A stretch of DNA of 64,000 bases, taken from assembly GCA_017466365.1 (NCBI GenBank), contig JAFTUG010000011.1:1-64000 (forward strand), in the 5' to 3' direction. The DNA comes from Clostridia bacterium (GTDB taxonomy: Bacteria > Bacillota > Clostridia > Oscillospirales > Acutalibacteraceae). The translations under genes and the position numbers were made by a program. Within the stretch, counting starts at the first letter, position 1. Every line of letters begins with the position of its first letter. Positions 1-9,200 of this stretch are shown in pieces. A model generated the notes under the pieces. It saw only the letters and a list, made by a program, of their open reading frames with translations. It did not search any database and had not been told where the DNA came from.

Positions 1-87
1 CAAACTCCTTCAGGCGTACCGCCAGCTCCCTCTTGAGGGAGCCCAAACAATCAGCAACAGTAATGCAGAAAGCTTATTGTTATAATC

Positions 88-132
88 GCCTCCACTTCAG
101 GGGAGGTGCCGAGCTGTTGCGAGGCGGAGGGG
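88..132 (+). repeat. GC-rich hairpin-forming intergenic repeat, copy 1
   Basis: A 45-bp imperfect palindrome of the form GCCTCC-x-GGGGAGG followed by a TTGCGAGGCGGAGGGG tail. Related sequences occur in opposite orientation at 30995-31044 and 60448-60503, always outside genes. A second small hairpin (GCTCCCTCTTGAGGGAGC, 25-42) lies just upstream. Such elements are common between genes in gut Clostridia; the function is unknown. No gene is visible in 1-185. Confidence 0.5.
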
Positions 133-185
133 TTTAATCAGCTTTTGCGGAGCAACAAAAATAACGGCGGGAGCAAGCCCAAAAA

Positions 186-590
186 CTACTTATCCCTTTT
201 GGGAATTGATACTGTTCAGACCATTTACCATTACTGTCTTGCCTTCTACCAACCCCCTCCGGGGAATTGATACAGTTTGAGCAGGTCAATAGCCTTATCA
301 ACATCCTCAATTTCTACCAAATCCCCTCCGGGGAATTGATACGTTTTTCACCTCCCTTATTAGGCAATGTGATTCTACCAAATCCCCTCCGGGGAATTGA
401 TACGAGATTATTGTTTTATAACCAGGTGTAGGTAACCACCTAATCCCCTCCGGGGAATTGATACTTTGACCGAAGCTGCGATACCGGTTTCCACGAATTC
501 CTACCTAATCCCCTCCGGGGAATTGATACAAGAACTTATTGGCGTTTGCCTCAATTGTTTCCTCTACCTAACCCCCTCCGGGGAATTGAC
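186..590 (+). CRISPR. Short CRISPR array, seven repeats
   Basis: Seven copies of a roughly 29-bp repeat end near 212, 273, 342, 403, 464, 529 and 590. The conserved part is CCCCTCCGGGGAATTGATAC: a CCCC/GGGG stem followed by an ATTGATAC-like 8-nt handle, as in type I/III repeats cut by Cas6. The handle implies crRNA transcription on the plus strand. The six spacers are 32-40 nt and all different. The first repeat (186-212) is shortened and its stem reads TCCCTTTTGGGA; the last (564-590) loses the final ATAC, so both ends are eroded. Repeats 2 and 7 also differ by single bases in the C run. A cas6 gene follows at 734; no other cas gene is visible to the right. Confidence 0.95.
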
Positions 591-678
591 CTGGAAGAAA
601 AACAGCACACAAAGTTAGTAATAGCTCCTGCTAATCCTCTGCAAAAGCTGAACTGCAACACCATTAAGCTAAAAAAAC

Positions 679-712
679 AAGTCCTTGTTCTTTTAAATCA
701 GAACAAGGACTT
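679..712. terminator. Strong hairpin between CRISPR array and cas6
   Basis: Perfect 13-bp inverted repeat AAGTCCTTGTTCT / AGAACAAGGACTT with an 8-nt loop, 21 bp before the cas6 start. On the minus strand the stem is followed by a long T run, so it could be a terminator there. On the plus strand it has only a short T tract and might end or attenuate array transcription ahead of cas6. Confidence 0.55.
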
Positions 713-733
713 TGCACCAATGAAGGTGATAAA

Positions 734-1456
734 ATGCAACTGCACATAACATTAAAAAGCGAAAAAATCGTTTTGCCCATTGCATATAAATACTTTGTTC
801 AAAGCATGATTTATAACGCAATGGAAAACAATGCTGCTTTTTCACGTTTTCTTCACGACGGCGGATACATAAACGAAGACAGAATCTTTAAGCTTTTCAC
901 CTTTTCGCCTTTGCGCGGAAATTATTCGGTAAAAGATAAAAAAATCACTTTCTCCGATAGGGTTTCATTGGAAATCAGGTCAGTTGAGCCTGCCGTAATT
1001 CAGCCTTTAATTTGTTCGTTTAAAAAAGGCAGCAAAGTCAACATAGGGCGCAACATTCTGACTGTTGAAAAATGCATTTTAAAAGATAAAATCATTTTTC
1101 AGCCTTGTGTGAAGATCAAAACGGTTTCGCCCGTAACGGCTTATGTTACCCGTGATTATACAAACCGTATTTATTTCTCTCCCGATGACGGTGATTTCAA
1201 TCAGCTTGTTGTTAACAATGCCAAGCGCAAATGGTTAAGTGCAGGCAAAAAAGAGGAGCAGTTTGATTTATCACTCAAACGGATTGACGAAATTCCTCTG
1301 AAGAAAGAAGTAACCGCGTTTAAAATGTCGCATATTACGGCATGGCACGGCGGTTTTATTCTTGAGGGAAATCCCGAGGTGATAAATTTTCTCTATAACA
1401 CCGGTCTGGGCTCAAAAAATTCACAAGGCTTCGGTATGTTTGAGCTTCTCGAATAA
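734..1456 (+). CDS. cas6: CRISPR endoribonuclease Cas6
   Basis: Predicted to cut the CRISPR transcript within each repeat and release crRNAs carrying an 8-nt 5' handle. At 240 aa it has normal Cas6 length. Visible signatures are the early FLHDGG...FKLFTFSPL block (His41 and Lys53 are candidate catalytic residues) and the C-terminal glycine-rich RAMP loop GLGSKNSQGFG before FELLE. It starts at ATG 734, preceded by a GAAGGTGAT ribosome site. It lies directly downstream of the array, whose repeat has a compatible stem and handle. No interference or adaptation gene follows; the next gene is an unrelated vWA protein. The system is therefore either completed to the left of the window or a stand-alone Cas6/array remnant. 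Confidence 0.93.
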   Translation: MQLHITLKSEKIVLPIAYKYFVQSMIYNAMENNAAFSRFLHDGGYINEDRIFKLFTFSPLRGNYSVKDKKITFSDRVSLEIRSVEPAVIQPLICSFKKGSKVNIGRNILTVEKCILKDKIIFQPCVKIKTVSPVTAYVTRDYTNRIYFSPDDGDFNQLVVNNAKRKWLSAGKKEEQFDLSLKRIDEIPLKKEVTAFKMSHITAWHGGFILEGNPEVINFLYNTGLGSKNSQGFGMFELLE

Positions 1457-1482
1457 TTCCGAAACAGAATAAATAACAAAAC

Positions 1483-1522
1483 AAGCCATACAGGTTGACT
1501 TAACATCAGCTTGTATGGCTTT
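1483..1522 (+). terminator. Terminator after cas6
   Basis: Inverted repeat AAGCCATACA / TGTATGGCTT with an intervening 19-nt loop, 26 bp after the cas6 stop, followed by a short T-rich stretch. Confidence 0.6.
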
Positions 1523-1593
1523 AACTGTCAGGTTGTCTTTATAAACAAACAAAATTTGAAAAAACACGAAGCCTGTCTTTTATTGAATGTTTG

Positions 1594-1622
1594 TTGACTT
1601 TTTAGTATTATTATGGTATATA
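1594..1622 (+). promoter_or_regulatory. Sigma-A-type promoter of the vWA/tubulin operon
   Basis: TTGACT (1594-1599), a 17-bp spacer and TATATA (1617-1622), about 50 bp before the start of the vWA gene, whose ribosome site AGAGGAG lies just upstream of 1672. Confidence 0.6.
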
Positions 1623-1671
1623 TTTTTATATATGCTTTAATAAGAGTGTATTGTAAAGAGGAGTTGTAACT

Positions 1672-3819
1672 ATGTTGGAGAAAATCATCAAAAAGACCGC
1701 ATCTGTTTTTCTTGCTTTTTTAATGACAATTACATCACTCTTATCTTTTTCGATTGCGGCAAGTGCGGCATCCGTATATGTGAGACCCAGAAAGTCTGTT
1801 TATTTGGTTATGGATGATTCGGGAAGCATGAATGACTACGGCAGAGAGAATGACGCCAATTATGCACTTCAAACATTTCTTGCCACCCTTGACAAAGACG
1901 ATGAAGTAAACCTTTATTTTTTAAATAAGAAAAAAGTTTACGGAGAAACCGATATTTCAAATAAAAGCAACAGTTTTATTGAGGAAATACGTTCAAATTA
2001 TCCCGACTCTCGCGGAGGAACTCCTTTTGACGCAGTAGAAGATGCGGCAAAGGACTTGCAGAAGGCTGTTAAGGAGGATTCCGAACGAGAATACTGGTTG
2101 GTTGTTATAACCGACGGCGGCTTTGATTCTGCACATAACGCTCAAAACTATCTTGATACTTTTTCAAACACTCAATTAAAAAACGGATATTATCCGAATT
2201 TTCTGTATGTCGGTGTCGGAGGCGGTGAAACCCTTACTGTTCCCGAGGGTGCCGAAAACAGATTTTTCCTTGATTCGGATACCAACATAATAAACGCCAT
2301 GGAAAATGCTATATTGCATATCACCAACAGGCAGGTAATCGTTGCGGAAGATTCATCGGCGGACTCTTTAGAATTCGATCTTCCGTATCCCGCAAGAAAC
2401 ATAGTTATTCTTGCACAAAACCAAAAAACCAAAATTGTTTCCGCAAATTCCGCTTCTGATTTAAAGCTGGATGAAATTTATGAGGTTCAATATCCGGTAA
2501 CCAATTCGGATTTGCAAAATACAACCGTATGCTACATTACGGAAAAGAGTGGTTCCAGCATATCGGCAGGACATATCGAGTTAACATTTGACACTTCAAT
2601 TTCCGCAAACGATGCAATCATAATGGTTGAACCCGCAATCGGAATCAGCGCAAAATATTTTGACGAGGGCGGTATGGAAATTAATCCCCAAGATATGCGA
2701 AAAGGGCAAACTCTCACAGTTGAAATGTCTGTATGCGATTCTGAAACCAACGCCCCGATTCCGACTACGGATTTGTTCGGCGATATAAAACAATACATCA
2801 GCGTTAACGGAACGACTTATGACGGAAAAAAGGTAACGTTCACTGTTCCTGACACAGAAATAAACATTGAAATGGTTGCCGAATTTTCCGACGGCTTGGT
2901 ACTTGATATTTATAGTGAATACGAAAATCTGGAAGAAGTCAGAACTCTCTCTCTTTTTGTTTCCGATTCAGGAAAATTTAAAGCGGATGAAGAAAACATT
3001 GATTCTGCTGAAGGAATTGTTGTAACTCCGCTCATTAACGGCACCAAGCTTTCTGAAGAAGATTTCAAGGCTTCAAAGCTTAATATTAAGGATGAAAATA
3101 TTTTTCATCATAATATTGATGTTGACAAGGATTATGACACTTGCACCTACATAATACATCCGAAGGCCGGTATCGGAAAACTGTTCACTCCCAATGAAGA
3201 GCAGATTTATGAGATTGAGTTTTCAACCGGCGAAGGAGAAACATTAACAGACGTAATCGGTGTAACCGTTAATGTAAAAATCAATTGGGTGGATATAGGC
3301 ATACGTATTCTTATCACACTTTTAGTTCTTTATCTTATCTTTGTTGAGCTTACAAGAAAGAGATTCCCCGCCGGTGCATATGTGAAGTATTTTGCGGTTA
3401 ATTCCGACGGTTCTCCCGCAAACTATCTTACTGACAGAATTTTTCTGAACCGCCCTTCATGGGAAAAGCTGAAAAACGGAAGTTATCTGCCGATACCGTT
3501 TTGCAAATACAAGGTCAAAGGCATTTGTTCCTGCGATGATATTACTATTGTTGCATCAGGCAATTCCTCATTTGCGGTTGAAGGCGTAAAAGATATAGAA
3601 AAAGAAGACGATTACGGATACAGAACAGAGACTACAACCTATGTTCAAATCGATAAGGACGGAAATGAACTGGCATTTAAAGCACCCATCAAAGACAGAT
3701 CAGAAACAACAATGCTTATGATACCTTTCGGTCGATATATCAGAAAGCATGATATGAAAAAATGTATCCGTCTTTCAACTCGCAAATATGACAAAGAAAC
3801 AAATCATCACGAAGTTTAA
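1672..3819 (+). CDS. Secreted, membrane-anchored von Willebrand factor A protein
   Basis: A 715-aa protein with an N-terminal signal peptide (hydrophobic residues 10-33, AASA-A cleavage region). A vWA domain follows, with a complete metal-ion-dependent adhesion site: DxSxS at 48-52 (DDSGS), Thr117 in GGTPFD and Asp148 in ITDGG. A long extracytoplasmic beta-rich region precedes one transmembrane helix near residues 540-562, then RKR and a cytoplasmic tail of about 150 aa. It likely binds a ligand or partner outside the membrane through bound metal. It is the first gene of a plus-strand operon; the tubulin-like gene follows after 33 bp. vWA proteins accompany FtsZl-1 tubulin homologues in a predicted membrane-remodelling system (Makarova and Koonin), which supports a shared role. 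The ligand is unknown. Confidence 0.85.
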   Translation: MLEKIIKKTASVFLAFLMTITSLLSFSIAASAASVYVRPRKSVYLVMDDSGSMNDYGRENDANYALQTFLATLDKDDEVNLYFLNKKKVYGETDISNKSNSFIEEIRSNYPDSRGGTPFDAVEDAAKDLQKAVKEDSEREYWLVVITDGGFDSAHNAQNYLDTFSNTQLKNGYYPNFLYVGVGGGETLTVPEGAENRFFLDSDTNIINAMENAILHITNRQVIVAEDSSADSLEFDLPYPARNIVILAQNQKTKIVSANSASDLKLDEIYEVQYPVTNSDLQNTTVCYITEKSGSSISAGHIELTFDTSISANDAIIMVEPAIGISAKYFDEGGMEINPQDMRKGQTLTVEMSVCDSETNAPIPTTDLFGDIKQYISVNGTTYDGKKVTFTVPDTEINIEMVAEFSDGLVLDIYSEYENLEEVRTLSLFVSDSGKFKADEENIDSAEGIVVTPLINGTKLSEEDFKASKLNIKDENIFHHNIDVDKDYDTCTYIIHPKAGIGKLFTPNEEQIYEIEFSTGEGETLTDVIGVTVNVKINWVDIGIRILITLLVLYLIFVELTRKRFPAGAYVKYFAVNSDGSPANYLTDRIFLNRPSWEKLKNGSYLPIPFCKYKVKGICSCDDITIVASGNSSFAVEGVKDIEKEDDYGYRTETTTYVQIDKDGNELAFKAPIKDRSETTMLMIPFGRYIRKHDMKKCIRLSTRKYDKETNHHEV

Positions 3820-3852
3820 GAAAAGAAAACATACAAACTATGGAGGTTGACT

Positions 3853-6800
3853 ATGAGTAATCAGGATAATGCTTTTTTAGGTGCCCGTCAGGTGCTTTTG
3901 GTAGGTCTCGGAGGAGTCGGAGGCAGAATTGTAAACACAATTATGAGAGATATGCCGAAGGAGAGACTGCCCTATACCCAGGCAATAGCAATAGATACGG
4001 ATATAAACGACATGAACGATCTCACATATGTTCCGCGAGATAATAAGATTGTTCTCGCAAGCTCACCCGGAAGCGGAAAAGCCATAACAATCGGTCAGTA
4101 TATCCAGAAGAATCCCGGCGCAAAGGACTGGTTTATCACCGAAGGAAACGCATTCCAGACTTTGATGGGTCAATCAACCAAACAGGGTGCAAAGCAGATT
4201 CGTATGGTTTCAAGGCTTGCACTTTCTGCTACCGCAAAATATTATAATCTCGAAAACAGAATAACCCGAATCATCAGTAAGCTCAACAGCAGCGACGGAA
4301 CCGTAAACAGAGACAGCCTTCTCGTTATGGTTGTTTGCTCTGTTTCGGGCGGTACCGGTGCAGGCACCGTGCTTCAGGTTCCGATGTTCCTTGAGGATAT
4401 TATCACAAAGTATTTTGATGCAAGTGCAGTAAGTATGCAGTGCGCAATGCTTCTTCCCAATCTCTTCAACCAAACTCAGGCTAACGGCAACTATTTCAAA
4501 GGTCAAGTTAACGGATACGCAGTTATGAGAGAGCTTCAAAGCCTCAACAACGGCAAGCTTCACAGGTTTGAATACATGAAGGATTACACAGAAGTTAACG
4601 GTGAAGACAGCAGAAACAAAGCTCCCTATAACTTTGTTCTTCTTTTTGATAATGCAACAAGTTCAGGTGCTACAATCAACGGCTCAACAGATAACACACA
4701 TATTCCCAACATCGCTTCTTGTCTTGCCGAATATATTTACGGACCCGCTTCTCACAAATGCACAAGCCAGCTTGACAATACTCTTGCTACCGTTTATTCA
4801 AGCGGCGGCACGGCAATTTATCGTGCCGTCGGCAAATCCTCACTTGTATATCCCGATAACATCTACAAGCAGTACGCCGTTTCAAACTGGATTCTCAGCT
4901 CCGTTTCAGATGAATGGTTAAGTCCCGATGCCGCAACAAACAAGAGATATCTCGAAGCGGTAAAGAAAAGCAGAGATGAGGGAAAGAAAAAGCCTGACAA
5001 AAACACATTTAAGCACACGAAATATTGTGAAATTATCAATGACGTAAATACTTGCAAAGGAACGTTTTTCACCGAAATCCGTTCACAGCTTGTAAATAAT
5101 ATCAACGGACAAACCAAGCATATAGCCGATATTTTCACAAAAAACATTACCGATAAGCTTGATGATCTTTTAATGAACGATCCGGAATACAGCAATAACT
5201 TTGATAACCTTGCAGAAGCCATTAAGCAAAACAAATCCAAAAATACTCATACGGATGCTTTTAAAAGACTTGAGAGAAGTTTTAATGATTTCGAGACGCT
5301 TTCCGGTAATTTTGTTGACAGCGTATTTTGTCCCTCCAATGCTCTTACAAAAGCCTTTTTAAACAAAGAAACCGACAATGTTTGCCTATATCCTTTTGTA
5401 AGAACAAGAAATCTTCATCCCATGGCATTCAGGGTATTCCTTTATCAGCTTGAAAGAATCTTTAAGAACTACTCTGAAAAAGCAGTTAAGAAGGTAGAAA
5501 ATGAAGATATTCTGTCCCTTATAAATCAGGCATCCTCTAAAAACAGAAATCAGACAGTTGAACAGCAGCTTGATACCAAAAGCGGCGAATACAAGCAAAA
5601 GCTTTACAAAAATGTTTTCTCTCAAATGCTTGTCCATGTCAGAGAATTAATTATTGAAATTGAAGCTTTCTTTGATGACCTTAACATCCTGAAAACCAAA
5701 TTTGAAGGTGTAAGCGCAAGCTGCTTAAGAAGCATCAACAGCTTTGATAACGAAACTCGCACAATAGTCGGAAGCCGTGAGGGCATGATTGCTTGCTGGA
5801 ACGACATAAAATCCCAAATCCATGAAGGTGATGCAGAGGGTGAGGACGTTGTTGACAATGATATCTCCGTTAAAATAGACGAATTGATTTATACGAGCTA
5901 TTATAAATGGATCGCTGCACCCGGTAATCAATCCAAAAACGATGAAGGAACAGATGTTTTCAGACCCAGAACCGATTACACAAAGATTGTAAGCGAGCAT
6001 CTCATTTCAAGCTTTTACAAGAAGATTAACGAGCAGCACAGCAAATCTTTCCCTGCAGATATTCTTAAGGCATCAATTTTTGATGCTTATGTAACCCGTG
6101 CATATCGCGAAAGAGCTGCAGCTAATCCCAAGTTTAATCCTGACAGCTTTGCGTTCTCTGTAGCTGATGCTGAGCTTGAGTTTGAGTCCGATACCGACAC
6201 TCCGACACTTGCTGCAGAATATCTCAACAGAAAGCTTTTGAACATTGTTAAGAAAGCCGAACCTTTGAGCGGCCCCCTCTATGCAAAAAATGCTGATGAG
6301 GACTATTTCGCAAGAGATCTCTATTTCAACAAAGATATTCTTAAGAAAGAAACAGAAATTGATCCTTATTCAGAAACAGGAACCAGAGAGGTTCTCAAAA
6401 CAGCAGAGTTTATCCCCGGTGTTAGCACATCTTCAGTAGATACTTTTACAGTTCAGTCTGACCCCGTTGAAAACATCAGCAAACATCAGATTTCATGCTT
6501 CAGCTATACCGGCGGTCTTGAGTTGAGTGACTTTGAAAACATGCAGGATCCCGTTTCCGGAACCTATGACCCCACCGACGGACGTTGCTATTATAATGCG
6601 TACCGCAATTATATCAATGCCGTGATGAACACCACAAAGCACAACATTACTCCGCACCTTCACAAGGAATGGCACCTTGCAGGTCGTCTTGATGATATTT
6701 CCGACAGCCATACAGATTCTGTAAATGCAAATGCGGCAAAAGCCTTTGTTTACGGCTTCTTGCTGAAAAACATGATCAGAATTGTTGACAACGGATATGT

Positions 6801-7521
6801 TAATATCGGAATTGCAAATGAACCCATATTTACCGATATGCCGGGCGCACTTAACGGTGTAATTGAGTTCAGACCGTTTACAAATGTTGAGCATGCCAAT
6901 TTTTCACCAACCAAAAATCAGACAAACAGAATCCTTTATGAGATATTCCAGTATCTCCGCAACATGCCTGAATTAAGAACAAGAATTATTAAGCTCGGAA
7001 ACAAGCTTATCGAAGAAGCAAAAGCAAATAAAAAGGGCTCCGTATTCTCATACAGCATACAGCCTGAAGAATGTGCAAAATGCGATGTGTATGAAACGAT
7101 AATAGATGTTCTTGACGGCTTCTATCAGCATGCAAGATTTTCCGAGCTTCACGATGAAATGAAAAATGACATCAAAGCTCTCGGAAACATGTTCGGCACA
7201 TTGTGTGACGTTACAATCGATGTTTGTGCAGCAATATATGCTTCACCCAAAGACAGACTTAAGGCATATCAGTATTTTGTTGATAAACTTTATGATATAG
7301 CCATATGTGACGGAGACGATAATAAAATTTCCGATGATGCCGATAAAGAAGCCTTGCAGATTTCTGACACTTCAGTTGAGGCTGCCATGTTTGAAGCCAT
7401 GTTCAACGAAGAAACGATCGAAACGGAAAATTCCGATTCAAGCAAACCGTTCGCAAAAGGCGGAGATTTCGACAGAAATGCCATGAACAGCAGAATGGAA
7501 GCTTACCTTAATAAAAATTAA
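3853..7521 (+). CDS. Large tubulin/FtsZ-like GTPase (Tubulin_2, FtsZl-1 type)
   Basis: A 1222-aa protein whose N-terminal third shows the tubulin/FtsZ nucleotide fold: GLGGVGG at 18-24 and the tubulin signature GGTGAGT at 166-172 inside a VCSVSGGTGAGT segment. The remaining roughly 800 residues are family-specific, mostly helical and polar, with no transmembrane segment. It probably binds GTP and may polymerise beneath the membrane. ATG 3853 is preferred over the upstream TTG 3847 because GGAGG (3842-3846) sits 6 bp before it. It is the second gene of the operon after the vWA gene; the two-TM protein follows after 15 bp. The assignment to the Tubulin_2/FtsZl-1 family rests on motif and context; its activity has not been shown. 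Confidence 0.85.
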   Translation: MSNQDNAFLGARQVLLVGLGGVGGRIVNTIMRDMPKERLPYTQAIAIDTDINDMNDLTYVPRDNKIVLASSPGSGKAITIGQYIQKNPGAKDWFITEGNAFQTLMGQSTKQGAKQIRMVSRLALSATAKYYNLENRITRIISKLNSSDGTVNRDSLLVMVVCSVSGGTGAGTVLQVPMFLEDIITKYFDASAVSMQCAMLLPNLFNQTQANGNYFKGQVNGYAVMRELQSLNNGKLHRFEYMKDYTEVNGEDSRNKAPYNFVLLFDNATSSGATINGSTDNTHIPNIASCLAEYIYGPASHKCTSQLDNTLATVYSSGGTAIYRAVGKSSLVYPDNIYKQYAVSNWILSSVSDEWLSPDAATNKRYLEAVKKSRDEGKKKPDKNTFKHTKYCEIINDVNTCKGTFFTEIRSQLVNNINGQTKHIADIFTKNITDKLDDLLMNDPEYSNNFDNLAEAIKQNKSKNTHTDAFKRLERSFNDFETLSGNFVDSVFCPSNALTKAFLNKETDNVCLYPFVRTRNLHPMAFRVFLYQLERIFKNYSEKAVKKVENEDILSLINQASSKNRNQTVEQQLDTKSGEYKQKLYKNVFSQMLVHVRELIIEIEAFFDDLNILKTKFEGVSASCLRSINSFDNETRTIVGSREGMIACWNDIKSQIHEGDAEGEDVVDNDISVKIDELIYTSYYKWIAAPGNQSKNDEGTDVFRPRTDYTKIVSEHLISSFYKKINEQHSKSFPADILKASIFDAYVTRAYRERAAANPKFNPDSFAFSVADAELEFESDTDTPTLAAEYLNRKLLNIVKKAEPLSGPLYAKNADEDYFARDLYFNKDILKKETEIDPYSETGTREVLKTAEFIPGVSTSSVDTFTVQSDPVENISKHQISCFSYTGGLELSDFENMQDPVSGTYDPTDGRCYYNAYRNYINAVMNTTKHNITPHLHKEWHLAGRLDDISDSHTDSVNANAAKAFVYGFLLKNMIRIVDNGYVNIGIANEPIFTDMPGALNGVIEFRPFTNVEHANFSPTKNQTNRILYEIFQYLRNMPELRTRIIKLGNKLIEEAKANKKGSVFSYSIQPEECAKCDVYETIIDVLDGFYQHARFSELHDEMKNDIKALGNMFGTLCDVTIDVCAAIYASPKDRLKAYQYFVDKLYDIAICDGDDNKISDDADKEALQISDTSVEAAMFEAMFNEETIETENSDSSKPFAKGGDFDRNAMNSRMEAYLNKN

Positions 7522-7536
7522 AAGGGATGTATTTTT

Positions 7537-9162
7537 ATGGAATATAGGGCTGTTGCAGTTGTTGACGGAACTTTTTTCAAAGAACTGATTGAATACAAAA
7601 GCATCATGGAGCAGCTTGACGATCGTTTCAAAGAAATTCAATTTATACATAAAGATAACCTCGAGCAAGCAAAAGGGAGCGGAGAATTCCTCTCCGCTCC
7701 TCTTGCTTTTTTTCTGTACGGTTCTTTAGAAAAATCAGAATTCAACAACGCCTTGGAGTTCGCCAAAAACTTCAAAAAGGAATATGAGGTTAACAACTGC
7801 ATTGTTGTTTTTCCTGCTCCTGCCGATAATGTATATACCGAAGAAATAATAAATACAGAGGATATCAGCTTTGAAAGGTTTGATTTCGTTCAGACTATTC
7901 ACCTGATACATGAGAGCTACTCACCCGATGAAGAAATTGCACTTAAACTGCTTTCTCTTATCAGCGGGTTTATTTCCGCATGCCCTGATGAAAATAACAT
8001 AGCCTTCGGCAGAAGCTATATAACGGCAAAAATCGAATTGAATTATGATAATTATATTGCATCCGTCATTCTTTCTTTTGGAGCAATTAAAGATGAAGTT
8101 GATTCTATCAATGAAGAAATACGTGAAATCAACGAAAAATTAGATTCAATCAAAAGCATGAAGAAAAAGAAGTATGAGTGCAAATTTTCATCCTCGGAAT
8201 TATCATACAAGCCCACCGATGCCAAAGAAGTCCCCAAAAAGCCCGAACAGATGTTAGACTTCTGCAAACAGCTTTCTTCAAAAGCATCAAAAGACTATGA
8301 GGCATTTTCCGAACAATCTGACTCCGATGTTGTGAAAGCTCAACACACACTGTCTGATACGTTCTCACTGTATTTTACCAAGGAAAGAATCGATCCCAAC
8401 ATAGTTACCGAATCAGATTTTGCGAATGACGAAGTAATTCCGGAACCCCCTCATACGGTAGAGAGAACAACCGAAGTTTCTGTTCCGGGTTCATCTATGT
8501 TCAGCCGGCTCATACCGCTTTACCGCAGTGCGTGCGAAAATCCCGAAGCAACCGCAAAAGAAAAACTTCGTGTTTTTTTGATTGCGCTCGGAGCAATCCT
8601 GCCCGCTGCAGGCATATGTTTAATACACTTGGTAAAATCATTAAGTGCATCATTATCGATAAGACAATATATAATTGCAATTTTAATTCTGATTGCGGTC
8701 ATCTGTGTTTCCTTTTTAATTTCAATCTTAATTGAATATCTGCATAAAAACAAATTAAGAAATTACATGAAAAAAGCAGCTCAAAGACATGCTCTTTTTT
8801 GCGAGGATTCATCAAAATCTGTCACGGCGATAAGAAAATATATTAACAAATATGTTACCGTTGCAATTAACAGCTTTATGAAAACCAAACGGCTGGATTT
8901 CTATTCTTCTCAAATTGTTGAATTAAAGAAAAGAAAATCGGAGCTTTCTCAAAAAGCCGATAAAATCAGACAAAGTGAAACAGTGTTTGAAAAGTCCAAA
9001 AAAGAAGATTTTTCGGACAAAGACAAATACAATGATGCTTCTGATTTATTATCTTATGTATCTGCACACAGAAATACACTCAACACATCCAACGTGCCGG
9101 CACCTGCAATTGAAAACAGCATCTGGATTGAGTCTGTTTCATTTGAAATTGTTGTTTCATAA
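7537..9162 (+). CDS. Two-TM coiled-coil protein of the tubulin-like cluster
   Basis: A 541-aa protein of unrecognised family. Residues 1-165 look like a compact globular alpha/beta domain. A charged coiled-coil stretch around 185-215 is rich in Glu, Ile and Lys. Two hydrophobic helices at about 345-370 and 380-405 form a membrane hairpin, followed by a second basic, coiled-coil-prone tail with KxxxL/E patterns to about 500. Both soluble parts would then face the cytoplasm, where they could tether the tubulin-like GTPase to the membrane (inference). It starts at ATG 7537 after AAAGGGA, 15 bp behind the tubulin-like gene and 38 bp before the zincin gene. No catalytic motif is visible. Confidence 0.65.
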   Translation: MEYRAVAVVDGTFFKELIEYKSIMEQLDDRFKEIQFIHKDNLEQAKGSGEFLSAPLAFFLYGSLEKSEFNNALEFAKNFKKEYEVNNCIVVFPAPADNVYTEEIINTEDISFERFDFVQTIHLIHESYSPDEEIALKLLSLISGFISACPDENNIAFGRSYITAKIELNYDNYIASVILSFGAIKDEVDSINEEIREINEKLDSIKSMKKKKYECKFSSSELSYKPTDAKEVPKKPEQMLDFCKQLSSKASKDYEAFSEQSDSDVVKAQHTLSDTFSLYFTKERIDPNIVTESDFANDEVIPEPPHTVERTTEVSVPGSSMFSRLIPLYRSACENPEATAKEKLRVFLIALGAILPAAGICLIHLVKSLSASLSIRQYIIAILILIAVICVSFLISILIEYLHKNKLRNYMKKAAQRHALFCEDSSKSVTAIRKYINKYVTVAINSFMKTKRLDFYSSQIVELKKRKSELSQKADKIRQSETVFEKSKKEDFSDKDKYNDASDLLSYVSAHRNTLNTSNVPAPAIENSIWIESVSFEIVVS

Positions 9163-9200
9163 AATTTCAAGTTTAATTATAAATAGTCGGAGGTGGCAAT

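Noticed and set aside
546-749. 67-codon plus-strand ORF between the array and cas6
   Set aside because: It starts inside the last CRISPR spacer/repeat, has no ribosome site, and overlaps the cas6 start in another frame.
4210-6894. Several long antisense ORFs across the tubulin-like gene
   Set aside because: Complements of a well-supported coding frame, no ribosome sites and no recognisable domains.
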